Positions 1 through 5,000 of a stretch of DNA of 5,000 bases are shown here, one piece after another (the stretch's first letter is position 1; the number at the start of each line of letters is the position of its first letter). This DNA comes from Bacteroidota bacterium (lineage in GTDB: Bacteria > Bacteroidota > Ignavibacteria > Ignavibacteriales > Ignavibacteriaceae), in contig JAEXTR010000294.1 of assembly GCA_023406915.1 (NCBI GenBank), positions 1 through 5,000 on the forward strand. The letters run 5' to 3'. The translations under genes were made by a program, and so were the position numbers. The notes beneath the pieces were generated by a model. That model saw only the letters and a list, made by a program, of their open reading frames with translations, did no database searches and had not been told where the DNA came from.

Positions 1-297
1 GAAAACGACATCAAATGTATGCGCTTCAAAATCAGTCTTCTCATACAACATAAATTTAATGGGTAATGCACCGGCTGCCAGTACCCTCAGTTCCAGCAGA
101 TCTTCCTCATGCTCAACAATTATTGAAGGCTCTGCCCCCCATAGTTTCAGTTGCTGAGCCATGGGTATTGTTCCCCCACCTGTGATCAGGACGGACTTGC
201 CTCTCAGATCGGTTTGAGATTTTAAAAACTGAACAGGCTTCTCGCCGCCAGGCAGGGAGGGTTCACTATTTGTTATATTTGAATTCTGATGTTTCAT
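1..297 (-). CDS. Divergent Rossmann-fold protein, N-terminal part (methyltransferase- or dehydrogenase-like)
   Basis: Ninety-nine codons are visible; the gene continues past the left edge. The ATG at 297-295 is the likely start, because an in-frame TAG lies only two codons upstream (306-304). The first 30 residues are polar with no signal peptide, so the protein is probably cytoplasmic. Residues 33-43 (GKSVLITGGGT) form a beta strand and glycine-rich loop. A second strand with an acidic end follows (SIIVEHEEDL, about 58-67), then a third (LPIKFMLYE) and a fourth ending in FDVVF at the edge. The spacing, acidic second strand and FDVVF suit a SAM-dependent methyltransferase. GKSVLITGGGT also resembles short-chain dehydrogenases, but the usual GxG after it is missing; the siroheme-synthase NAD domain is a third option. 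No catalytic residue is visible. The 5' flank is A-rich (AGAAAAAGA) without a clear Shine-Dalgarno. It is divergent from the receptor gene. I am confident of the gene, not of the family. Confidence 0.65.
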   Translation of the reverse strand, partial: MKHQNSNITNSEPSLPGGEKPVQFLKSQTDLRGKSVLITGGGTIPMAQQLKLWGAEPSIIVEHEEDLLELRVLAAGALPIKFMLYEKTDFEAHTFDVVF

Positions 298-308
298 TCT
301 TTTTCTAC

Positions 309-316
309 ATTATAAT
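309..316. promoter_or_regulatory. Candidate symmetric -10 element shared by divergent genes
   Basis: The 8-mer ATTATAAT is its own reverse complement, so a perfect TATAAT hexamer reads on the plus strand (311-316) and on the minus strand (314-309). It lies in the 62-base region between the two divergent genes. On the plus strand it would give a leader of roughly 37 bases before the GTG at 360. On the minus strand the leader would be only a few bases before the ATG at 297. No convincing TTGACA-like -35 box lies at 16-18 bp on either strand, and no TAnnTTTG Bacteroidota-type box was found. The region is AT-rich, so chance occurrence is possible. Confidence 0.35.
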
Positions 317-325
317 CATTAGTTT

Positions 326-339
326 AAAATAGCTATTTT
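326..339. repeat. 14-bp perfect palindrome, possible operator
   Basis: AAAATAGCTATTTT is a perfect 14-bp palindrome centred in the divergent intergenic region, 9 bases after the symmetric TATAAT element and 20 bases before the GTG start at 360. It would lie just downstream of a plus-strand start site and near the -35 position of a minus-strand promoter, a plausible place for a dimeric regulator to act on both genes. It is AT-rich and occurs once, so operator function is only an inference. Confidence 0.3.
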
Positions 340-350
340 CTTCTTTTCTT

Positions 351-354
351 AAGG
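351..354 (+). promoter_or_regulatory. Ribosome-binding site of the receptor gene
   Basis: AAGG ends 5 bases before the GTG at 360-362. It supports the GTG start over the next in-frame ATG at 426, which would remove the signal peptide. An in-frame TAG at 330-332 rules out starts further upstream. Confidence 0.6.
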
Positions 355-359
355 TATCT

Positions 360-2336
360 GTGCAAAGGTTTCTGCTGGTTTTTGTCCTTTTTCTGTCGTA
401 CCTCTCCGGTGCATCCGGTTTTACGATGCATCCGGAAGGATTCCCTGAAGTGTATGTTGCTGTGCAGGATACACTGCCCCGTGATACCTCTATCGTATCC
501 GACTCAGTAAAAAAAATCATTGTGTATGATACGCTAACTGTTTTGTCGGTTCAACCCGTGAGTAAGGAGAGCTTTTTCCTGCCTAACCATCAGATTTTGT
601 TTTCTGACTATCGGAGTACTTCTGACCTCCTCAGATTTTTCCCATACACTTCTGTTCGAAGCCTCGGCTTTGTAGGGCTGCCGGATGAAGTTCAGTTTTA
701 TGGTTATGGTTTCGGTGAAGTATCCTGGCTGAATGATGGATTACTGAGGAACGACCGGGTGACAAATGCCTATAATCAGAATTTGATCATGACGGAGAGT
801 ATAGATAGTATAGAGGTGGTGCCTTTACCGCGCGGCTTTCTTCCAGGCGTTAATAACAACCCTGCTGCAATCAATATCATTTCTAAAGATATTATTTCTT
901 CCTTCCCGATATCCCGGGTACGGTATTATGAAGGTGCTTTCTCTGAAGCATTTGTGGATGCTCAGGTAAGTACGATGCCCTTCAAATCACTTGCATTGAC
1001 GATCGGAATCAACAATAAAAAGACAGATGAAGGATATGTAAACTCAGCCCAAAGTTACTGGCTCGGTACTGCTAAACTCAGGTGGATGGCGGCAGGCAAG
1101 CTAAACTTTTTAGCTGAGTATTCTTTCATGCAATCAGAAGTTGGTCTGAATGGAGGTGTGCTGGTTGACTCAATCCCTCCGCAACTGCTGGATGAAATTT
1201 TGTATAGTGAGATTAATTCACGTGAGTATATAGCTTTTCCGAACCGTTATGTAAAGAACCGCAGAAATCAGATCTCGGTAGGTATGTTGTATGAGCCATG
1301 GAGGGCTTCTTCCCTGCGCGCAACAGTTTATTATCACACTAGTCTGGATGAATTCCGGAATGACGCGCTTGATTCCACCCGGGATGCAAGAAACCGTTCC
1401 TATCAGATGATTGGGGGACAGTTCGAAGGAAACTTTATTCTTGGCAATTTTCTTGCTTCTTTGAATGCCGGAGCCGAAAGGAATTCGGTTTCCGGTTTAT
1501 TTGCAAATGACTATAACGATACCAGGGCATTCACCAGTTTCTCCCTGAGCACACAAAGCCTGTTCGGTGCGTTCACGCCTTCGGTCTTTGCAAAAGCACT
1601 GATTCATGAGGGCACGATTCTGACCGGATTTGGTGCAGATGTCTCGCTCATGCTTGACGCAGAATCGAAGGTGTATGCAGGGCTTTCCCGCTTCAAACGT
1701 GAGGATGACATTTATGAAGGGCGCACCTATAACTACACTACCGCCGAAGTCACACTTTCGCACAGCGCAGAAAGTCTTTCGGGCTCACTCAGTGGTTTTT
1801 ATACTGAATCAGCTTTGTCTGATGCAGGAATGACTCCACCCGTACTTCATGCAGGCTGGATACCTGTACGGATGTCTTTAAACAACTCATTCGGTGCAGG
1901 ATTGCATTTACTGTATCGGAAAGGGTTCTTCCTGGGAGAGTTTACCGGTTCATTGATGTGGCACAAGGATAAGGTGTCACAAACAACTATAGAGCCAACA
2001 TCGGTGTACCAGGTTAGGGGTGGAGTGTATTATCGTGACGTACTATTTGATTCAGCGCTCGTACTTAAAACTGGTTTTGCAGTGAATGCAGGTGGCAGAC
2101 AGGATGCGTTTATATATAATTTTTATTACTCACGCGTCTCTTCGGGCCATCCGTCCATACAACGGATTCCGGACTACGTCACGGTAGATTTTACTCTTGC
2201 GGGCGAAATTCAGCAAAGCGCGATTCTCTACTTTACCTGGGAGAATCTGACGAACCGGCAATACTTCATTACTCCATATTATCCGATGCCATTACGTGCG
2301 ATCAGATTCGGTATTGCCTGGACCCTCTTCAATTAA
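360..2336 (+). CDS. TonB-dependent receptor-like outer-membrane protein
   Basis: This complete 658-residue protein is predicted to be an outer-membrane beta-barrel that imports a ligand using TonB energy. It starts with GTG behind a good AAGG site. Residues 1-20 form a signal peptide (MQRFLLVFVLFLSYLSGASG). A possible TonB box, DTLTVLS, is at 57-63; compare DTLVVTA in BtuB. Residues about 78-178 resemble a plug domain: DLLRFFPYTSVRSL, then LNDG, then IDSIEVVPLPRG and INIISKD, matching the usual DG...IEV..G...INI.TK pattern. The rest alternates in polarity as barrel strands do. The end (ENLTNRQYFITPYYPMPLRA, then a last strand FGIAWTLFN) is typical of receptors of this superfamily, though the final residue is Asn rather than Phe. 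There is no N-terminal carboxypeptidase-like domain, no adjacent SusD homologue, and no cofactor riboswitch in the 62-base upstream gap, so the substrate cannot be named. Its stop lies 1 bp from the stop of the convergent gene. Confidence 0.82.
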   Translation: MQRFLLVFVLFLSYLSGASGFTMHPEGFPEVYVAVQDTLPRDTSIVSDSVKKIIVYDTLTVLSVQPVSKESFFLPNHQILFSDYRSTSDLLRFFPYTSVRSLGFVGLPDEVQFYGYGFGEVSWLNDGLLRNDRVTNAYNQNLIMTESIDSIEVVPLPRGFLPGVNNNPAAINIISKDIISSFPISRVRYYEGAFSEAFVDAQVSTMPFKSLALTIGINNKKTDEGYVNSAQSYWLGTAKLRWMAAGKLNFLAEYSFMQSEVGLNGGVLVDSIPPQLLDEILYSEINSREYIAFPNRYVKNRRNQISVGMLYEPWRASSLRATVYYHTSLDEFRNDALDSTRDARNRSYQMIGGQFEGNFILGNFLASLNAGAERNSVSGLFANDYNDTRAFTSFSLSTQSLFGAFTPSVFAKALIHEGTILTGFGADVSLMLDAESKVYAGLSRFKREDDIYEGRTYNYTTAEVTLSHSAESLSGSLSGFYTESALSDAGMTPPVLHAGWIPVRMSLNNSFGAGLHLLYRKGFFLGEFTGSLMWHKDKVSQTTIEPTSVYQVRGGVYYRDVLFDSALVLKTGFAVNAGGRQDAFIYNFYYSRVSSGHPSIQRIPDYVTVDFTLAGEIQQSAILYFTWENLTNRQYFITPYYPMPLRAIRFGIAWTLFN

Positions 2337-2337
2337 T

Positions 2338-3264
2338 CTATTTTCGGTTTGAAAGAATATCTTTCAGAGCATCACTGACCTCCGGAAAAAGAAAAACAAA
2401 CTGATGGTTTATTAACTGTACAGGATTTACTTTCTGCCCAGAGAGAACTGCCTGCGCCGATTCACCAAGAATAAATTTCAGTACAAATTCCGGAACCGGA
2501 AACAGTGATGGACGACGCAGCACTTTTCCAAGCCGTTTGGCAAAATCTTTCATCCTTACGGGCTGAGGGGCGGTGCAGTTCACAGCTCCATGAATTTCTG
2601 GAGTGTCCAGCACATGCAGAAACGCCCTGACAATGTCATCAATATGTACCCATGAGAACCACTGCTTGCCGTTCCCCAAAGGTCCACCGATAAAAAGCCT
2701 GAAAGGGGTCAGGAGTTTGCTCAGGGCACCATCTTTTGTGCTTAGTACAATGCCGATGCGCACGCTAACCCTTCTGATTCCCAGTGGTTCTGCCTGTGCG
2801 GCTTCAGCTTCCCATGCTGCGCATACCATGCCAAGAAAATCATCGGCAGCGGGGCTTTCTTCATTAATTTCCGTGTCGAAAGTGTTTCCATAGTACCCAA
2901 TGGCAGAGGCGGAGATGAATACCGCCGGTTTCCGGTCGCTCTGTTGCATTCCCTGAACCAGATTCCGTGTCGAAAGGACTCTGGAGTTAATAATTTCTTC
3001 CTTATAGTCAGGGGTCCAGCTATGCGCAGCCACGGGTGCCCCCGCAAGGTGGATAACAGCATCTTTGTCGGCTACTACCTTCGCAATCTCACTGCTGTCT
3101 GCGGTGTAATCCCAGTTTGCATAGTGTCTTGCATCTGGTACCAGACTTCTGGCAGTGCTAGCGTTTCGGGATAGTACTGTTACCTCATCTCCGCGCTGGA
3201 TTAGTGCCTTGCTGAGTGCCTTACCAATGAGTCCGGTTGCGCCTGTGATTGCTATTCGCTTCAT
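2338..3264 (-). CDS. TIGR01777-family SDR epimerase (YfcH-like)
   Basis: This complete 308-residue protein belongs to the extended short-chain dehydrogenase group known as TIGR01777 (E. coli YfcH, human SDR39U1); the physiological reaction of the family is not well established. The NAD(P)-binding loop TGATGLIG is at residues 7-14 and HLAGAPV at 72-78. The family hallmark SASAIGYYG at 118-126 stands where classical members have the catalytic Ser/Tyr region. RIGIVLS (169-175) and GGPLGNGKQWFSWVHIDDIV (192-211 region) are typical. The C-terminal part from about 255 (FPVPEFVLKFILGESAQAVL, then VNPVQL and the FLFPEV end) matches the DUF1731 tail. There is no signal peptide, so it is cytoplasmic. 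Its ATG overlaps the stop codon of the upstream amidotransferase-like gene by 4 bp (ATGA). A GGAG Shine-Dalgarno at 3275-3272 lies inside that gene, within a hairpin. Family assignment is firm; the substrate is unknown. Confidence 0.93.
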   Translation of the reverse strand: MKRIAITGATGLIGKALSKALIQRGDEVTVLSRNASTARSLVPDARHYANWDYTADSSEIAKVVADKDAVIHLAGAPVAAHSWTPDYKEEIINSRVLSTRNLVQGMQQSDRKPAVFISASAIGYYGNTFDTEINEESPAADDFLGMVCAAWEAEAAQAEPLGIRRVSVRIGIVLSTKDGALSKLLTPFRLFIGGPLGNGKQWFSWVHIDDIVRAFLHVLDTPEIHGAVNCTAPQPVRMKDFAKRLGKVLRRPSLFPVPEFVLKFILGESAQAVLSGQKVNPVQLINHQFVFLFPEVSDALKDILSNRK

Positions 3265-3281
3265 GGAGTTACTCCATGAAG
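3259..3281 (-). promoter_or_regulatory. Inverted repeat enclosing Shine-Dalgarno and start codon (translational-coupling hairpin)
   Basis: Two 11-base arms, CTTCATGGAGT and ACTCCATGAAG on the minus strand, are perfect reverse complements separated by one base. In mRNA this could form about 10 base pairs with a 3-base loop. The 5' arm holds the GGAG Shine-Dalgarno (3275-3272). The 3' arm holds CTCC, which pairs with it, and the epimerase AUG (3264-3262). Both translation-start elements would be closed until a ribosome finishing the upstream gene, whose UGA is 3263-3261, opens the stem. The repeat is seen directly; the regulatory role is inferred. Confidence 0.6.
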
Positions 3282-3836
3282 AAGTGAGAATCGCTGAATA
3301 ATTTCCCTGCCTGCCTCACCGGAGGATTCTGGGGTGAATTGAATTCCAAAACACATTTCTTTTTCGATAATAGCAGCAGTTTCCGGGAAATCAACTGGGA
3401 TAAAGGTGGTGAGGTCGTTTTTTGGAAGACTGAGAAGCTGAGGAATTGTGACTTCAAACTCCTGCCTGTCCGTTAGTAGTGACGCCTTGCCACTATTCCG
3501 GATTAATGTTGTTCCTGTAAACAGGCTCCCGTTTTCTCCAGTGCCTGGAAGAAAACCAAGCGCTGCGCAGGACGTATCTCCTGAAAACTCGCATAAAAGC
3601 TGCACCCCACCACAAACCCCAAGGATCGGTTTTTTTAGCAGTCTTATAAAACTGAACAGATTGAGAAGGTGGAGTTTTCTGACTACAGCCGGTATTACAG
3701 GTGCATGGGGCAGGATCACACAATCAGCCTTAGAAATCTCAAGTTCTCTTGTAGTAAGGACGCATGCAATACCGCATTCTTTAACAAAATCAGCAAGCAC
3801 CCCTGCATCAGGGGAATAATCAACAACGGCAATCAT
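3261..3836 (-). CDS. HisH-like class I glutamine amidotransferase with altered catalytic triad
   Basis: This complete 191-residue protein is slightly shorter than typical HisH (about 200). MIAVVDY at the N-terminus, KKPILGVCGGVQLL at 68-81 and FGIQFTPESSGEAG at 163-176 align with HisH MIAIIDY, KPvLGICLGMQLL and GVQFHPEKSGEAG. In the family, Cys-His-Glu releases ammonia from glutamine. Here Cys75 and Glu170 are kept, but the His position is Thr168 (ACC codon). The oxyanion-strand motif PGVG is PHAP at 43-46. The HisH segments HMGWN and YFVHSY are not recognisable, and GVCGG resembles the GICGG of CobB/CobQ-type domains. There is no hisF or other histidine gene nearby. It is probably not a working histidine-pathway glutaminase; it may be a divergent enzyme or a pseudo-amidotransferase. 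The open frame with good start and coupled stop argues against a dead gene. It lies 27 bp after the phosphoesterase gene and overlaps the epimerase gene by 4 bp. Confidence 0.8.
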   Translation of the reverse strand: MIAVVDYSPDAGVLADFVKECGIACVLTTRELEISKADCVILPHAPVIPAVVRKLHLLNLFSFIRLLKKPILGVCGGVQLLCEFSGDTSCAALGFLPGTGENGSLFTGTTLIRNSGKASLLTDRQEFEVTIPQLLSLPKNDLTTFIPVDFPETAAIIEKEMCFGIQFTPESSGEAGREIIQRFSLLHGVTP

Positions 3837-3842
3837 AATAAA

Positions 3843-3846
3843 CCTT
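3843..3846 (-). promoter_or_regulatory. Ribosome-binding site of the HisH-like gene
   Basis: AAGG on the minus strand ends 6 bases before the ATG at 3836-3834. It lies in the 27-base gap after the phosphoesterase TAA. The gap has no room for a terminator plus promoter, which supports co-transcription with the phosphoesterase gene. Confidence 0.55.
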
Positions 3847-3863
3847 GTGCTAGTGGGTACGGC

Positions 3864-5000
3864 TTAATGCTCAGATTTCTCGTACACGGTGAACTCGTCG
3901 ATGAGTTCCAGTGTGTCAGGGTTTCTGACTTCCGCAGTTACCTTTTCGCCATACACCGTGATATAGACTACTGCGTGCTGCGTGCTGAAAATCGGTACTG
4001 CATCTGACCAGGGGAGTACTTCTTGTGCATAATAGGGAGCACCCGCCGCACCATTATTTATCTGATAAACAGGGCGGGGTACCGTAAACTTCGGTTTGTC
4101 CCATCCCTCCGGATAGATATTGACATCTTTCGTTAGGAGCATTCTGTTATAATTATGTTCGTCTCCGGTAAACATTGCACGGACCTTGCTGCTGCCATTC
4201 AGGATTGCATCCAGATACTGATCCCGCTGCTCAATCGCACCCCGTTCAACAGGTCTACCGGCAATAACAGGACGATAATCATTATTTCCACCGTACCACA
4301 TCGCATCACCTGAATGCCCACCATTTGGGAACGCTGGACTGTGCTGTGTGATAAAGACATGATCGATATTTCCATCCTTTTCATACTCAGCCAGTACCTG
4401 CCTGAGCCAGGCAATCTGGTTATCCATGAGATAGGCATGCAGATTGCCACCGGGACTGTCACCATTCAGCTTGGGTGATGATGCGTACGCGTAGTCAGAG
4501 TTGAGTACAACCATCGCAATATTGTCGTATGTGTAATGATACACTGTCTCTTTGTATGGTGGGAAGTCCATTGCGTTTGGATCAGGATCATAGACGGATC
4601 CATCTTCACTGACCGGACCGTTAACCGGATTCGTAAACTCGGAAGCGTACACTACTTCTGGTCCTGCAGTGGCGAACGGAAATTTTGGGATAAACTGATT
4701 GAAATTTACATCTGCAAGAATGGTAATCAGGGCTTCGTGATTCCCCATGGTAGTATAAATTGGCGTTGATTGCGTAAACGGTTCAACCGCCCGTTTCCAG
4801 TTGTGGAACTGTAATCTCATATCAGACTCACCGGTGGTATACCCGGTTACCATATCGCCTGTGAACTGCATAAATGCTACATCCATCAGGGCATTCAGTG
4901 CGCAAACCTTTTTCATAATGTATGCGTTGGTACCCATTATGTTTCTTTCCCCGCCACCAAGTGCGTTTCGGGAGTCACTTGCATACGCAAAGGTAAATGG
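3864..5000 (-). CDS. Calcineurin-like metallophosphoesterase, C-terminal 378 residues
   Basis: The reading frame stays open to the right edge, so the Met at 4937 is internal. The 21 residues before it include FAYASDSRNALGGGERN, which carries the first metal-binding motif. Counting from the edge, the motifs in order are SDSR (Asp9), TGDMVTG (Asp49), GNHE (86-89), TQHSP (His220) and GDEHNYNR (279-286). This is the order expected of a two-metal phosphoesterase, and HNYNR recalls purple acid phosphatases and related secreted enzymes. Two positions differ from the classical pattern: DxH is DSR, and GHxH is GDEH, so the first His of the last motif is Asp280. A beta-rich C-terminal part (about 340-375, VVYITVYGEKVTAEVRNP) resembles the small domain after the catalytic core in this group. 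The family hydrolyses phosphomonoesters or diesters. The substrate is unknown, and secretion cannot be judged because the N-terminus is missing. It is the upstream visible member of the three-gene unit. Confidence 0.88.
   Translation of the reverse strand, partial: PFTFAYASDSRNALGGGERNIMGTNAYIMKKVCALNALMDVAFMQFTGDMVTGYTTGESDMRLQFHNWKRAVEPFTQSTPIYTTMGNHEALITILADVNFNQFIPKFPFATAGPEVVYASEFTNPVNGPVSEDGSVYDPDPNAMDFPPYKETVYHYTYDNIAMVVLNSDYAYASSPKLNGDSPGGNLHAYLMDNQIAWLRQVLAEYEKDGNIDHVFITQHSPAFPNGGHSGDAMWYGGNNDYRPVIAGRPVERGAIEQRDQYLDAILNGSSKVRAMFTGDEHNYNRMLLTKDVNIYPEGWDKPKFTVPRPVYQINNGAAGAPYYAQEVLPWSDAVPIFSTQHAVVYITVYGEKVTAEVRNPDTLELIDEFTVYEKSEH

Noticed and set aside
1497..1833. Overlapping open frames on both strands inside the receptor gene
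   Set aside because: They lie wholly within a well-supported coding region, have no ribosome-binding site and encode compositionally odd sequences (Cys- and Arg-rich) without recognisable domains. They are shadows.
2350..2366. Small hairpin TGAAAG-AATAT-CTTTCA near the convergent gene ends, as a terminator
   Set aside because: The stem is only 6 bp and AT-rich, lies inside the epimerase coding region, and has no T-run after it on either strand.
3261..3836. Annotating this gene as histidine-biosynthetic hisH
   Set aside because: The catalytic His and oxyanion motif are missing and no other his gene is in the window, so the symbol would overstate what the sequence supports.
3971..3987. Tandem repeat of the 7-mer CTGCGTG
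   Set aside because: It has just over two copies and lies inside the phosphoesterase gene, coding for an ordinary STQHAV segment. This is not a meaningful repeat array.
3448..4007. Plus-strand open frames opposite the HisH-like and phosphoesterase genes
   Set aside because: They are antisense to genes with clear family motifs and have no domain or start signal of their own.
4199..4937. Start of the phosphoesterase at the ATG at 4937, giving a 357-residue protein
   Set aside because: The frame is open upstream to the window edge and encodes SDSR, the first metal-binding motif. The 4937 Met is therefore internal and the gene is cut by the window.

Overview
The window is ordinary, densely packed chromosomal DNA of a Gram-negative bacterium. 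A TonB-dependent outer-membrane receptor, moderate base composition (neither strongly AT- nor GC-rich) and the style of the proteins suggest the Bacteroidota/FCB group, for example Balneolota, Rhodothermota or Ignavibacteria. That placement is an inference from protein character only. I see no rRNA, tRNA, CRISPR array, insertion sequence or other mobile element, and no gene-free stretch longer than about 60 bases.

Layout: (i) 1-297, minus strand: the first 99 codons of a gene running off the left edge. It encodes a divergent Rossmann-type nucleotide-binding fold, either methyltransferase-like or dehydrogenase-like. (ii) 298-359: a 62-base divergent intergenic region with a symmetric TATAAT-type element, a 14-bp perfect palindrome and the ribosome-binding site of the next gene. 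(iii) 360-2336, plus strand: a complete 658-residue TonB-dependent receptor-like protein with signal peptide, possible TonB box, plug domain and beta-barrel, starting at GTG. (iv) 2338-5000, minus strand: a compact run of three genes read right to left. They are a calcineurin-like metallophosphoesterase (its 5' end lies beyond the right edge), a small HisH-like class I glutamine amidotransferase, and a TIGR01777-family SDR epimerase. The gaps are 27 bp and then a 4-bp ATGA overlap, so they are probably one transcription unit. The receptor gene and this unit converge with a single base between their stop codons.

The two most interesting points are in the minus-strand unit. First, the HisH-like protein keeps the nucleophile Cys and the Glu of the catalytic triad, but the catalytic His is Thr (QFTPE instead of QFHPE) and the oxyanion-strand PGVG motif is lost. 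It is probably a non-canonical or glutaminase-dead relative rather than histidine-biosynthetic HisH. Second, the overlap between that gene and the epimerase gene sits in a near-perfect 23-bp inverted repeat. In the mRNA this would bury both the Shine-Dalgarno sequence and the AUG of the epimerase gene in a hairpin, as expected for strict translational coupling. No obviously new multi-gene system is visible, and how the three co-oriented genes cooperate cannot be deduced from the sequence alone.
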